DNA from: Limosilactobacillus gorillae
GTDB taxonomy: Bacteria > Bacillota > Bacilli > Lactobacillales > Lactobacillaceae
NCBI RefSeq assembly: GCF_001293735.1
Contig: NZ_BCAH01000023.1
Coordinates: 1-44,504 of the forward strand
Length of the DNA: 44,504 nt
Direction of reading: 5' to 3'
A model generated the notes under the pieces. The model was not told where the DNA came from. It did no database searches and saw only the letters and a list, made by a program, of their open reading frames with translations. Both the position numbers and the translations under genes were made by a program. Position 1 is the stretch's first letter, and every line of letters starts with the position of its first letter. This document shows positions 15,339 to 24,450 of this stretch, in pieces.

Positions 15339-18300
15339 CTAACTTAACGGCTGGAAGGCTAAATTATCCCGACCCACAAGATTAATTAGCCCTTCCTGGA
15401 CCGCTCGTTGCTTAGCTAACCATAGGTCCTCTGGTAACTGGGTGCCCCGTTTGGTTAACGGATTATAAATGACAACCGGCACGTTGCCAGTATGTTCCTT
15501 GGCAAGGGCCCTGACCCCATTTACCACGGTGGTTTGCTCAACCCCACTAGGGAGGCGAAGTACCCAGCGATGATCAGCAGGGTGAAATCTTCGGTTAATA
15601 ACCCGAGCCAAGACTAGTTGATCAGCCAACAGCTGAACCTGACCCTCACGTTCTTCGGTCTTACCGGTTACCAAGTAGATTTCGTTGATCTTCAAAATTG
15701 GTTCTACTCGTTGATAGAGACGGTTAAAGACCGTCACTTCGATCGTCCCAGTCTCATCACTGGCGGTTAAAAAGGCCATTGGCTTATGTTCACGTTTGGT
15801 AGTTACCTGATTTAACCGAGTTACCATCAAAAGGAGGGTGGCCCGTTGGTTTACTCGTAACTGGTTAACTTGAATTAAAGCTAGCTGTTCGCGCAGGTCT
15901 TGGTACTGAGTAACCGGGTGACCAGACAAATAAGTACCCAAGGCCCGTTGCTCGCGCTCCAACCGAACAGCAAGGGGGTACTCATTACGTCGGACAATAA
16001 CCGGTGCTAGGTCACCGTCTCCACTAAGGCTGGCATACTCAGCCCCGCCCAAAACGGCCGTAATTCCCTCAGTCATCTCAGCCCGATTGTATCCAAGTCC
16101 ATCCAACGCCCCAGCATCAATCAGCGGAATCAAGAGGTTTTCCTTCCGCCACTTTGGGTCCAAACGGTTGACAAGGTCCGCTAAATTTTGGTACGGACCC
16201 CTGGCTTGACGTTGCTCAATGACAGCACGAACAAAATCACGGCGCATCCCTTTAATCATATTCAATCCCAGCCACATTTGGTTATCCATTAAGCTAACCC
16301 CTTCTCGACTGTGGTTGATTGATGGACCGTGCGTTGTGATCCCCAGCTCTTTAGCCTCATTGAAATAGGCCCATACCTTCTTAGTGTCCGGATCAGTTTC
16401 CATCAGAGCAGCCAGGAATTCGGCTGGAAAGTGAACCTTTAAATAGGCCATCTCAAAGGCCATTTTTGAATAAGCAACCGCGTGCGAACGGTTGAAACCA
16501 TAATTGGCAAACTGATCAATGTAAGAAAAGACCTGCTCGGCAGCTGCCTCTTGGTAGCCGCGTTGCCTTGCCCCCGTTAAAAAGGCTTCTTTCATACTGA
16601 CCATCGTCTGCGCCTTCTTTTTGCTCATCGCCCGACGTAAAAGGTCGGCCTCTCCAAGGCTAAAGCCCCCCATCACCGCAGCTACCTGCATAACCTGTTC
16701 TTGGTAGACTAGGATTCCATAGGTTGGGCTTAAAATGGGCGCCAGTTCCTTGGCCGGTAAGGTCACTTTTTCCTGCCCCTTCTTACGAGCAATAAAGTGA
16801 CGGATATTCTCCAGCGGTCCCGGCCGGTAAAGGGCGTTAACAGCAACGATTTCTTCAAAGTTATCCGGGTGTAGGTTAACTAGGGTTGCCCGGATTCCGC
16901 TAGACTCAAACTGAAAAATCCCACTGGTCTGCCCACGGTCAAACAAATTCAGGGTGGCTTGATCGTTTAGGTTAATCTCGCGAACGGAAAATTCCGGTGA
17001 CCGCTGGTGAATCAACTCCAACGCGGTTTCCATCGTCGTTAAGTTACGTAAGCCCAACAAATCGATTTTTAACAAGCCTAACGATTCGACGGTATCCTTT
17101 TCAAACTGGGTGACTAGCATCGCCCCTTCGTCATTGCCGGCCTGCAAGGGCACCGTGTTAATTAAGGGGGTTGCGGCTAACACGACCCCGGCGGCGTGAA
17201 TGGAGTCGTGCCGGGGCAGTCCCTCGAGCCGGGCAGCCACCTTCAAAAGCAGTCCCACTAGTGCATCATCCCGGCCTAGGTTTTGGACGGGTTGAGCGGT
17301 TTGTGTCAGGTCAGCAAGTGTTTGCTGCGGCTTTTTCGGATCCCGGGCGCATTCAACAACCTGGCTGATCTGATCGGCCTGGTACTTAGGCAAACTGAAG
17401 ACCCGACTGACATCACGAAGTACCTGCTTGGTTCCTAAACTCCCAAAGGTGATAATCTGCGCCACCCGGTCGTGACCGTAACGGTGATGTAAGTAATTCA
17501 GTACCTCTTCACGTCGGTTATCTGGCAGGTCAATGTCGATGTCTGGCATCTGGGCCCGCTCCGGGTTCAGGAAACGTTCGAATAAGAGTCCGTACTTAAG
17601 CGGATCGACGTCTGTAATCGCTAACGCATACCCCACCAAGGATCCGGCCGCCGACCCCCGGCCAGGTCCGGTTAAAATGTTGTGTTGGTGCGCAAAGTTC
17701 ATCAGGTCCCAAACGATCAAAAAGTAATTATCAAAGCCCATTTGGTGGATAACCGCCAACTCCTTTGCCAACCGCTCCTGGTAGGCCCGGTGATTTGCAG
17801 TTAACCCTCGCTTAGCTAAGCCTGCTTGACACAGCTCCTGTAAGTACTGCTTCACCCCTTGGCCCTCGGGAGTCGGGAAATCGGGAAGCACCGGCGTTCG
17901 ATGTTCAAAGGTCACCTGGCAGGCTCGGGCCACCGTTACGGTTGCTTCAACCGCTTCCTGTAGGCCAGCTCTACGATAGGCACTCACTACATCCTCCATT
18001 GGGTGAAGGAAGTGCTGACCCTGCCGGTGGCTTTTTTTTAGTGGCTCATCAATGGTGTGACCAGCCTTGATGGCACGCAGGACCTGGGTGGCAAAGTAAT
18101 CATCCCTATTTAAGTACTCCACCCGTTCTAGGGCAATCAGAGGTAGCTGACCATGAGCCGCAATCTCCATCAACTTCTGACGTTCACGCTCATTGAAATC
18201 TAAGTTGATCCCCATATAGTCTGCAACCCGACCAAGCTTTGAGAGCGTTTGGGATCCCATACCGGCTAAAGTAAGCTGAGGTTCAGCAATTACCACCAGG

Positions 18301-18653
18301 CCGCCGGCTAAGGCCATGAATTCTTTTAATGGGAGTGCCTGGTTACTGCATTTGGTCATCGCAAGCGTGGAAAGGCGCATTAAGTTTTGGTAACCAGCCT
18401 GATTCCTAGCCAACAGGGTTAAATCAACCGTACCGTCTTCAAAGGTTACTGGCAGGCTTACCCCGATCACCGGGTGGAGACCGCTTTGGTTTGCCTGACG
18501 AACAAAGTTAACTGCCCCATACAAAACTCGCCGGTCACTAATTCCTATCGCCTGGTAACCCCGTTGCTTAGCCACCTTGACTAGTTCTACCGGGCGGATT
18601 GGCGATTCCAACAAGGAGTACATGCTCTTAACTGCTAAGGGTACAAAATCCAT
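15339..18653 (-). CDS. dnaE: DNA polymerase III alpha subunit DnaE
   Basis: A 1104-residue replicative polymerase: N-terminal PHP domain, palm with the catalytic PDIDID triad near residue 370 (MPDIDIDLPDNRREEVL), fingers with HDSIHAAGVV, helix-hairpin-helix region and a C-terminal OB fold (LLLMVTRLNQVTTKREHKPMAFLTA). In Firmicutes DnaE extends primers before handing over to PolC. The PHP domain begins MDFVPLAVKS where active PHP domains have HLHVHS, so metal ligands are missing and the domain is probably structural. ATG at 18653 has GGAGG upstream; the GTG two codons earlier is too close. Confidence 0.96.
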   Translation of the reverse strand: MDFVPLAVKSMYSLLESPIRPVELVKVAKQRGYQAIGISDRRVLYGAVNFVRQANQSGLHPVIGVSLPVTFEDGTVDLTLLARNQAGYQNLMRLSTLAMTKCSNQALPLKEFMALAGGLVVIAEPQLTLAGMGSQTLSKLGRVADYMGINLDFNERERQKLMEIAAHGQLPLIALERVEYLNRDDYFATQVLRAIKAGHTIDEPLKKSHRQGQHFLHPMEDVVSAYRRAGLQEAVEATVTVARACQVTFEHRTPVLPDFPTPEGQGVKQYLQELCQAGLAKRGLTANHRAYQERLAKELAVIHQMGFDNYFLIVWDLMNFAHQHNILTGPGRGSAAGSLVGYALAITDVDPLKYGLLFERFLNPERAQMPDIDIDLPDNRREEVLNYLHHRYGHDRVAQIITFGSLGTKQVLRDVSRVFSLPKYQADQISQVVECARDPKKPQQTLADLTQTAQPVQNLGRDDALVGLLLKVAARLEGLPRHDSIHAAGVVLAATPLINTVPLQAGNDEGAMLVTQFEKDTVESLGLLKIDLLGLRNLTTMETALELIHQRSPEFSVREINLNDQATLNLFDRGQTSGIFQFESSGIRATLVNLHPDNFEEIVAVNALYRPGPLENIRHFIARKKGQEKVTLPAKELAPILSPTYGILVYQEQVMQVAAVMGGFSLGEADLLRRAMSKKKAQTMVSMKEAFLTGARQRGYQEAAAEQVFSYIDQFANYGFNRSHAVAYSKMAFEMAYLKVHFPAEFLAALMETDPDTKKVWAYFNEAKELGITTHGPSINHSREGVSLMDNQMWLGLNMIKGMRRDFVRAVIEQRQARGPYQNLADLVNRLDPKWRKENLLIPLIDAGALDGLGYNRAEMTEGITAVLGGAEYASLSGDGDLAPVIVRRNEYPLAVRLEREQRALGTYLSGHPVTQYQDLREQLALIQVNQLRVNQRATLLLMVTRLNQVTTKREHKPMAFLTASDETGTIEVTVFNRLYQRVEPILKINEIYLVTGKTEEREGQVQLLADQLVLARVINRRFHPADHRWVLRLPSGVEQTTVVNGVRALAKEHTGNVPVVIYNPLTKRGTQLPEDLWLAKQRAVQEGLINLVGRDNLAFQPLS

Positions 18654-18678
18654 TCTCACCCCTCCTTAATTCCATCTT

Positions 18679-18687
18679 ATCTTACCA
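18679..18687 (-). promoter_or_regulatory. Possible extended -10 promoter of dnaE
   Basis: The minus strand shows TGGTAAGAT, an extended -10 form, about 25 bases before the dnaE start. No good -35 box is seen at the normal distance. Confidence 0.35.
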
Positions 18688-18739
18688 CAGGTCAAGTTCA
18701 TAGATCCTTACTGTTCGTACCCCCAAATTTGTGCTAAAA

Positions 18740-18751
18740 TATAAGCGTATT
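18740..18751 (+). promoter_or_regulatory. Extended -10 promoter of the small membrane protein gene
   Basis: TGCTAAAAT with further T/A sequence, about 20-25 bases before the ATG at 18769. The -35 region (TGTTCG or TTCGTA) is poor, as is usual for extended -10 promoters. Confidence 0.5.
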
Positions 18752-18768
18752 TTAAAGGGGTGAACCAC

Positions 18769-18972
18769 ATGAAATTAGTAATACAAAACGTTATGGCTGT
18801 CTTTTGGGGCGCTATCTTTGGCGTTGTAATTGGCTATATTGCTGGTCAACTTGAATCCGCAACTACTAACTTTACCACCGCTGCTATCTTAGGCGGAGTG
18901 GTTGCCTTGATCTTTGTTAACGTCATGTCTTGGATGACTAGCCACGCTGACCCATCCCGCAATTCTAACTAA
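18769..18972 (+). CDS. Small two-helix membrane protein (DUF2929/YjzD-like)
   Basis: A 67-residue protein with two hydrophobic helices, about residues 5-27 (IQNVMAVFWGAIFGVVIGYIAG) and 37-58 (AAILGGVVALIFVNVMSWMT), and a polar C-terminus. It resembles the DUF2929 family of small Firmicutes membrane proteins, whose function is unknown. ATG at 18769 has AAAGGGGTG upstream; the GTG at 18760 is part of that site. It is the only plus-strand gene in the first 24 kb, divergent from dnaE and convergent with pepT. Confidence 0.78.
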   Translation: MKLVIQNVMAVFWGAIFGVVIGYIAGQLESATTNFTTAAILGGVVALIFVNVMSWMTSHADPSRNSN

Positions 18973-18995
18973 ACTACGGATTGCGATGATCAACT

Positions 18996-19048
18996 CAAAA
19001 AGGGAACGGGATTCCGGTTAAATTTACCGGCTCCTGTTCCCTTTTTAT
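18996..19048. terminator. Bidirectional terminator between the small membrane protein and pepT
   Basis: AAAAAGGGAAC pairs with GTTCCCTTTTT; the loop contains a second stem (CCGGT/ACCGG). The A and T tracts serve both convergent genes. Confidence 0.9.
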
Positions 19049-20290
19049 TTACTCTGCGGCGTTTAACACCACCATCTTTAACAAGACATCGACCGCTTTT
19101 TCCATCGTTTGCACTGAAACGTATTCGAAGCGGCTATGCATGTTTTCACCCCCGGCAAATAGGTTTGGCGTTGGCAATCCCAGGTACGAAATCGTCGAAC
19201 CATCCGTTCCCCCGCGAACCGGGTAGATATCAGGAGTAATCCCCAGCTCTTCCATCGCCTTTTTAGCTAGTTCAACCACTTCTTTGTGACCATTCAAGGC
19301 GTCCTTTAAGTTGTAGTACTGATCGTACAGGTTCATTGTCACCCGCTCTTCGCCCAGGGCAACGTTTAAATCATTGACAATCGCCCTTAATGTTTCCTTT
19401 CTAGCTTCAAATAATTTCTTATCGTGATCGCGGATTAAGTATACCAGGCGGGCATGATCAACGGTTCCATCAAACTTATCGAGGTGGAAGAATCCCTCCC
19501 GGTCAGCCGTCTTTTCCGGCCGATCATGAGCGGGTAATTGGTTTTGCAGGTCAATCCCGATTTGAATGGCGTTGATCATCGTATCCTTCGCCGTCCCAGT
19601 ATGAACGTTTTTTCCTTGAATATCAATTTCAGCTTGGGCAGCATTAAAGGTTTCGTCCTCTAGTTCCCCCAGCGGACCCCCATCAATCGTGTAGGCAAAG
19701 TCGGCTCCGAAGTCGTCAACGTCAAAATGGTCGGCCCCGGTCCCAATTTCTTCATCGGGCCCTAAGCCAATTTGAATCTTACCGTGCTTAATCTCGGGGT
19801 GATCCTTCAAGTAGGCCGCCAAGGTGATAATTTCGGCCACCCCAGCCTTGTCATCAGCCCCTAGCAGGGTCGTCCCATCGGTCGTAACCAGGGTTTGGCC
19901 CGTGTACTTCTTTAGGGATGGGAATTCATCAACCGTTAACTTAAAGCCAGAATCTCCCAAGGCGATGTCACCTTTCCCATCGTAGTCTTCCACAATCTGT
20001 GGGTTGACGTTTTCGGCATTGAAGTCAGCCGTATCGACGTGGGCAAGTAGCCCCATCACCGGAACTGGTCGGTCAATGTTGGATGGAATGGTTGCCAATA
20101 GGTAGGAGTTAGTTGGGTGCAGCCGAACATTTTGAAGTCCAAGCTCCTTAAGTTCACCCGCTAACAGTTTTAAAAAGTTGGTTTCCTTAGGACTGGAGGG
20201 TACCGTCCCAGATTGCTCATCCGAGCGGGTATCCACCTTTGCATACTTAATAAACCGTTCCAACAACCCTGGGTACTTTGAATCAGTCAT
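19049..20290 (-). CDS. pepT: Peptidase T (tripeptide aminopeptidase)
   Basis: A 413-residue M20 zinc peptidase that removes the N-terminal residue of tripeptides in the cytoplasm. Zinc and catalytic residues are in AHVDTAD (H84, D86), GADDKAG (bridging D146) and DEEIGTG (E180/E181), with D in YTIDGGPLGELE and a C-terminal histidine in ENMHSRFE. The start ATG at 20290 has AAGGGA 12 bases upstream, slightly far. It is the last gene of the probable ktrB-ktrA-trmK-nif3-pepT unit, 25 bases after nif3. Lactobacilli depend on peptide uptake, which fits a housekeeping role. Confidence 0.96.
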   Translation of the reverse strand: MTDSKYPGLLERFIKYAKVDTRSDEQSGTVPSSPKETNFLKLLAGELKELGLQNVRLHPTNSYLLATIPSNIDRPVPVMGLLAHVDTADFNAENVNPQIVEDYDGKGDIALGDSGFKLTVDEFPSLKKYTGQTLVTTDGTTLLGADDKAGVAEIITLAAYLKDHPEIKHGKIQIGLGPDEEIGTGADHFDVDDFGADFAYTIDGGPLGELEDETFNAAQAEIDIQGKNVHTGTAKDTMINAIQIGIDLQNQLPAHDRPEKTADREGFFHLDKFDGTVDHARLVYLIRDHDKKLFEARKETLRAIVNDLNVALGEERVTMNLYDQYYNLKDALNGHKEVVELAKKAMEELGITPDIYPVRGGTDGSTISYLGLPTPNLFAGGENMHSRFEYVSVQTMEKAVDVLLKMVVLNAAE

Positions 20291-20315
20291 AAATGACGCG
20301 CTTCCCTTCTAAAAA

Positions 20316-21137
20316 TTACGCAGTAACAAAAACAAATGGTTCAGTGTTGACTTGGGATTCTTCCACCGTTAAGTCCCACTGTTCCTCTTTTTTCCAAGTA
20401 TTGAGCAACGCGGCCAGTTTTTTGGCAGCGATAACCTCAATGTGGTGACCCGGGTCAACTACGACCAGTCCACTGGCTTGAATGTCGTGAGCAGTGTGGT
20501 AGCTAACGTCACCAGTTACGTAGGCCTGGGCACCAGAGGCCTGGGCCTGGGGGTAAAACTCACTTCCCGACCCGCCAAGGATCGCCACTCGACTAATCAG
20601 TTCTGGGCCATCCTTTGGGGTTACCAGCCGCACCCCGGCAACCCCAAAGGCTCCTAGGCAGATACGGGTAAAATCTTGAACGCTCAGTGGCTGGGGTAAG
20701 TCCCCCACCCGGCCCATTCCAACTGGACATCCAGAAACCGGATCATTCCCCGCATCAACCAGCGGTACACAGTTAGTGAGGCCCAGCTGAGCAGCAAGCC
20801 AGTCGTTCATCCCGTTGTTAGCTGTGTCTAAGTTGGTGTGGGCAGCGTAAACGGTAATCTGATTGGCCAAGAGCTTGGCATACATTGCGTTTTGCGGATC
20901 CCGAGTGTCAAGGTTTTTGGCTGGTTTGAACATTACTGGATGGTGAGCAAAAATAAAGTCCACCCCCTTCTTAATCGCTTCATCAACCACCGCCGGCCGC
21001 ACGTCTAGGGTCGTCATTAGCTTGGTAACGGTCTGGTTGGGATTGCCAACCTGCACGCCCACGTGGTCCCAACTTTCGGCCAGTTGGGGGCTGGCATAGC
21101 GTTCAAAACGATTGATGATATCAGTTCCGGTTGTCAT
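20316..21137 (-). CDS. Nif3-like dinuclear metal centre protein
   Basis: A 273-residue NIF3/YqfO family protein with the metal-binding signatures FAHHPVMF and AAHTNLDTA near the N-terminal third and DPGHHIEVIA at the end. It lacks the PII-like insert found in the roughly 370-residue B. subtilis YqfO, so it is the compact form. The family binds two metal ions; it is often labelled GTP cyclohydrolase I type 2, but the physiological reaction is not established. It overlaps trmK by 17 bases; this pairing is conserved across Firmicutes, suggesting a role linked to tRNA or RNA metabolism. Confidence 0.9.
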   Translation of the reverse strand: MTTGTDIINRFERYASPQLAESWDHVGVQVGNPNQTVTKLMTTLDVRPAVVDEAIKKGVDFIFAHHPVMFKPAKNLDTRDPQNAMYAKLLANQITVYAAHTNLDTANNGMNDWLAAQLGLTNCVPLVDAGNDPVSGCPVGMGRVGDLPQPLSVQDFTRICLGAFGVAGVRLVTPKDGPELISRVAILGGSGSEFYPQAQASGAQAYVTGDVSYHTAHDIQASGLVVVDPGHHIEVIAAKKLAALLNTWKKEEQWDLTVEESQVNTEPFVFVTA

Positions 21138-21831
21138 TTTCTAACACCTCTTCAATCAGCTTAACCCGGGCCTGGTAGTCACTCAAGCGCTTAACCGGGA
21201 CACTTTTAGCCCCCTGCATCTGTTCAATTGCATATTGGTCTCGGGCCAATTCCTTTTGCCACTTTTGTTTAAAAATTGCTCCGCCCTTTTGAATCAGTAG
21301 GGGCCCGAATAAGGCCTCACGGTGATTGTAGGCCACTGGGTTAAGGGTTGGCGTCGCCACGATAATCTCGTAAACGTGATCGTCTTCTTCCAGGATTTCC
21401 TCGTGAACAATTTCAAAGTGCTGATTAGCCAACCACTTCCGGAGTCCTTCTTCACCAACGTTAGGTTGCAAGATCAAGCGCTTGACGTTCACCAGCTTAT
21501 CCTGGCCAGCGTCTAAAATCTTAGTGATTAAGGTTCCCCCCATCCCGGCGATCACCACCGTATCGATCTTATCGTCGAGTTTAATTGCGTCCAGCCCGTT
21601 GGCCAGCCGGGGGATTAGGTGATCACTTAACCCCCGGTGGGCTACTTCTTTGAGCATGTTCTCATAGGGTCCGACTACCACCTCGCCAGCCACGGCAAAG
21701 TCGATCTGTCCCGTCATCAATAAGTGGGCGGGTAAGTAAGCATGGTCAGAGCCGATGTCTGCCAAACGGCTCCCCTTAGGTACTTGTGCGGCCACCGCAG
21801 CTAAGCGCTTTGATAAGTTCTCTGCATCCAT
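21121..21831 (-). CDS. trmK: tRNA (adenine(22)-N1)-methyltransferase TrmK
   Basis: A 236-residue class I methyltransferase: LADIGSDHAYLPAHLL is the SAM-binding motif I of TrmK, and VVIAGMGGTLITKIL supplies the later loop. It methylates N1 of A22 in tRNA using S-adenosylmethionine. It starts ATG at 21831 with TAGGAAA upstream, nine bases after ktrA, and runs into nif3. In B. subtilis trmK-yqfO follow rpoD; here potassium-transport and flavin genes lie between them and rpoD. Confidence 0.94.
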   Translation of the reverse strand: MDAENLSKRLAAVAAQVPKGSRLADIGSDHAYLPAHLLMTGQIDFAVAGEVVVGPYENMLKEVAHRGLSDHLIPRLANGLDAIKLDDKIDTVVIAGMGGTLITKILDAGQDKLVNVKRLILQPNVGEEGLRKWLANQHFEIVHEEILEEDDHVYEIIVATPTLNPVAYNHREALFGPLLIQKGGAIFKQKWQKELARDQYAIEQMQGAKSVPVKRLSDYQARVKLIEEVLENDNRN

Positions 21832-21840
21832 TTTTGTTTC

Positions 21841-22515
21841 CTACCCTTCACCAATTATCTCATTTAGTTTTTGTATTTCTTTCATTTCACCAAGGACGGT
21901 AATTTTATCTCCCTGGTGGATCCGGTCCTGTCCGGTTGGCATCGTATTGACCTGATCGTCTACAGTAACCACAGCAATTACGTTAACCTGATAGCGATTA
22001 CGGAAGTCCAGCTCCAGGAGCGTCTTGTTAAAAAAGGCTGGGTTCTTGACGTCGACTTCAGCAACTGTGGTGTTCTTATTAATGTGGACGTAATCGATCA
22101 CCGACGGGTTGAGCTTCGAAAAGATCAATCGCTTAGCAAGGTCATGTTCCGGACGAACAACTAGGTCGGCCCCGACCCGTTCCAAAACCCGGGCGTGATT
22201 ATGGTTTTCTGCTCGGCAAATCACGTCTTTAGCCCCCAGGTCCTTGACGATTAAAGTCGCCATAATGGAGGCCTCGATGTCCTTACCAATCGAGATGTAA
22301 ACATGGTCAAAACTGCCAATTGCAAGGTCTCTCATCGTCTCTTCATCCTGGGCGTCAGCGATGACGGCCCGCATAACCGATCCGGCTATATCGTTAATCA
22401 CGTCCTCGTTGATATCAATCGCCAAAACCTCCTGATCCGCTTCTACGAGAGCTTCACACAAGGAGGCCCCAAACTGACCAATTCCAATCACCGCAAAGCT
22501 TTCCGCTTTATCCAA
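21841..22515 (-). CDS. ktrA: Potassium-transport regulatory subunit KtrA/KtrC (RCK)
   Basis: A 224-residue cytoplasmic protein: RCK_N Rossmann domain with GIGQFG at residues 11-16 and acidic D34 at the end of the second strand, then an RCK_C (TrkA-C) domain. It forms a ring that gates the KtrB channel in response to ATP/ADP and, in many Firmicutes, c-di-AMP. The start is TTG at 22515, with AAGGAG about nine bases upstream; no ATG or GTG is available nearby. It overlaps ktrB by eight bases. Confidence 0.93.
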   Translation of the reverse strand: MDKAESFAVIGIGQFGASLCEALVEADQEVLAIDINEDVINDIAGSVMRAVIADAQDEETMRDLAIGSFDHVYISIGKDIEASIMATLIVKDLGAKDVICRAENHNHARVLERVGADLVVRPEHDLAKRLIFSKLNPSVIDYVHINKNTTVAEVDVKNPAFFNKTLLELDFRNRYQVNVIAVVTVDDQVNTMPTGQDRIHQGDKITVLGEMKEIQKLNEIIGEG

Positions 22516-23848
22516 TTAAGACACGCTCCTTTGGGTACCGATAGGTCTGACGCGTCGGGCGCGCGTTAAAGACCGAAAACATTACCGTATAAATACCAAC
22601 CCGGCCGATAAACATTAGGGCGATCAAAATTAACTTTCCCAAAACGTTAAACCGGCTCGTTAACCCAAGTGAAATCCCGGTCGTTCCAAAAGCCGATACC
22701 GCCTCAAAAGTAATCATGGATAAGGCATCATGGGTCGGCAACGGTTGAGTTTCCGCCAGTAAAAAAATCGCCCCCGATAAAATCACCAGCGAGATAAAAA
22801 CTAGGGATAATGCCCGGTGAACATTATCCTGAGCAAAGCGTCGGTGGGCCAGGGTGGGCTCATTCTTCCCCCGTAAGGTAGCAAGGGTTTGCAAAGCCAA
22901 GAGGCCAACGGTTGTCGTCTTGATCCCACCGGCCGTTGAACCCGGCGTCCCACCGATAAACATTAACAAAATGGTCAAGGCGACCCCGGCCGTCGATAGC
23001 TGAGTGTATGAAAAGGTCGTCATGCCTGCCGTCCGTGGGGTGATTGCCATGAAGACCGTATTAACGAAGCGGTTAAAACCATTCATCTGGCCCGCAAACT
23101 GATGGAGGTTCTGCTCAGTGAGTAAATAAATTATGACTGAGCCGATTGTTAACACCAATCCCGTCCGAAGAGCCAGGTGGGTATGAAGAGACATCTGCCG
23201 GTGTTTTCTTAATGTCAACAGATCTTCCCAGACCAAGAAACCAAACGAACCGGCGATGATCAATAGTGCCATGACGATCAGCACGTAAGGATCTTCCCTA
23301 AAGTTAACCAGTGAATTTCCAAAGAGGTCAAAACCAGCGTTACAAAAGACGGAAATAGCGTGAAAGATACTTAACCACAGTCCCTTAAAAAAACCATAGC
23401 GAGGACCAAAATCACACCACAATAATAGGGCCCCCACCGCCTGAATAATCAATGAGAGCTGAATGATCAGCCCAACAACCCGAAGTTGGGACAGGTGGTC
23501 CAGGTTTAAGGCTTCCTGAGCTAAAATACGTGTTGACATCCGTACCCGCTTACGAATTAACATTGATGCCATGACGGCAAAGGTCATGAAGCCAAGCCCC
23601 CCTAGCTCCATCAAGACAGCAATCACCACCTGACCAAAGGGGGTCCAATACCTAGCAGTATCAACCAGCGAGAGGCCAGTCACACAAGTGGCACTGGTCG
23701 AAGTAAACAGGGCGGTAATGAGTGATGCCCGCTGTCCCCTGGTAGACAGGGGTAGCATTAAAAGCCCCGTTCCTACCAAGATGATGACAATAAAGCCCAT
23801 TGTCAGCAGCTTGGGAAAGGAAGTTTGATGGTTTTTAATTTCGATCAC
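22508..23848 (-). CDS. ktrB: Potassium uptake channel subunit KtrB/TrkH family
   Basis: A 446-residue membrane protein with four repeated M1-P-M2 units. The pore loops are visible as TSATCVTGLS, NAGFDLFG, TPRTAG with GGTPGSTAGGIKTTT, and SAFGTTGISLG. It imports potassium, probably coupled to sodium, with KtrA bound on the inner face. I chose GTG at 23848, preceded by AAGGGGGAAACC. The ATG at 23884 would lie in the promoter, since the -10 box is at 23874-23879. With ktrA it leads the unit that continues into trmK, nif3 and pepT. Confidence 0.93.
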   Translation of the reverse strand: MIEIKNHQTSFPKLLTMGFIVIILVGTGLLMLPLSTRGQRASLITALFTSTSATCVTGLSLVDTARYWTPFGQVVIAVLMELGGLGFMTFAVMASMLIRKRVRMSTRILAQEALNLDHLSQLRVVGLIIQLSLIIQAVGALLLWCDFGPRYGFFKGLWLSIFHAISVFCNAGFDLFGNSLVNFREDPYVLIVMALLIIAGSFGFLVWEDLLTLRKHRQMSLHTHLALRTGLVLTIGSVIIYLLTEQNLHQFAGQMNGFNRFVNTVFMAITPRTAGMTTFSYTQLSTAGVALTILLMFIGGTPGSTAGGIKTTTVGLLALQTLATLRGKNEPTLAHRRFAQDNVHRALSLVFISLVILSGAIFLLAETQPLPTHDALSMITFEAVSAFGTTGISLGLTSRFNVLGKLILIALMFIGRVGIYTVMFSVFNARPTRQTYRYPKERVLIG

Positions 23849-23873
23849 ACTGGTTTCCCCCTTTTTAGCCCTA

Positions 23874-23902
23874 TTATTACCCATTTGACCTTAATGCGTC
23901 AA
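23874..23902 (-). promoter_or_regulatory. Promoter of the ktrB-ktrA unit
   Basis: TTGACG (23897-23902), 17-base spacer, TAATAA (23874-23879). Transcription should start near 23867, about 20 bases before the chosen ktrB start codon. Confidence 0.8.
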
Positions 23903-23966
23903 TTGGTCATCACCCTCTTTGGCATTCCTCTTCCCTATTTTAGCACGGCGCCACCCCTTCAATGGC

Positions 23967-24011
23967 AAAAGAAACGGGTAGCCCGGAAATAAGTGCTTTC
24001 CGAACCACCCG
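23967..24011 (-). terminator. Terminator after the split-barrel protein gene
   Basis: On the minus strand CGGGT...CGGAAA, a seven-base loop, TTTCCG...ACCCG, then TTTCTTTT. The stem has an internal mismatch but the outer and inner halves pair fully. Confidence 0.85.
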
Positions 24012-24019
24012 AATTTAGA

Positions 24020-24412
24020 TTAAATCTTTTGTTCGATATCTTGAACGTGAATCACCAAGACCTCCCGAAGCCAAGGGAACTTGGCCTTCATCTCATCGAA
24101 TTCCACGCCTGTACTTAGGAATTCTCCCTTAGCATGAAGATGGTACCCACGCCCCATCCCTTCGCTTCCCTCGAACTTCTTAGAGCCAAAGGTTAGCGTC
24201 AGTGTGCTCTCTTTTTCTTGAATATCTGATTCAATTGACCGCATCCCCGCCGCTGGCACCAAGAGGGTCGCCTCATCAACAACCTTAATGTAAGTACTCC
24301 AGGTGTTAACCACGTGGGCCGGGTTAGCATCGACTGACACAATCGTCACCGGTTGTGGGTCGGATAGAATTTCTAAGAAGTTCTTTGTTAAAGTCGTGCT
24401 CTTTTCTAACAT
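24020..24412 (-). CDS. Pyridoxamine 5'-phosphate oxidase-like FMN-binding split-barrel protein
   Basis: A 130-residue single-domain protein resembling the flavin-binding split barrels of the pyridoxamine-phosphate-oxidase superfamily (EILSDPQPVTIVSVDANPAHVVNTWSTYIKV, then LLVPAAGMRSIESDI). Members bind FMN or F420 or have lost the cofactor, and substrates vary, so no reaction is assigned. ATG at 24412 has AGGAGG eight bases upstream. It is divergent from a WYL-domain regulator across an 85-base region with paired repeats, suggesting the regulator controls it. Confidence 0.78.
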   Translation of the reverse strand: MLEKSTTLTKNFLEILSDPQPVTIVSVDANPAHVVNTWSTYIKVVDEATLLVPAAGMRSIESDIQEKESTLTLTFGSKKFEGSEGMGRGYHLHAKGEFLSTGVEFDEMKAKFPWLREVLVIHVQDIEQKI

Positions 24413-24450
24413 CGTCAATTCCTCCTTTTATCGGTAATCTTAACTTACGG

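Noticed and set aside
23849-23884. Longer ktrB start at ATG 23884
   Set aside because: It overlaps the -10 box of the ktrB promoter; GTG 23848 has the ribosome-binding site.
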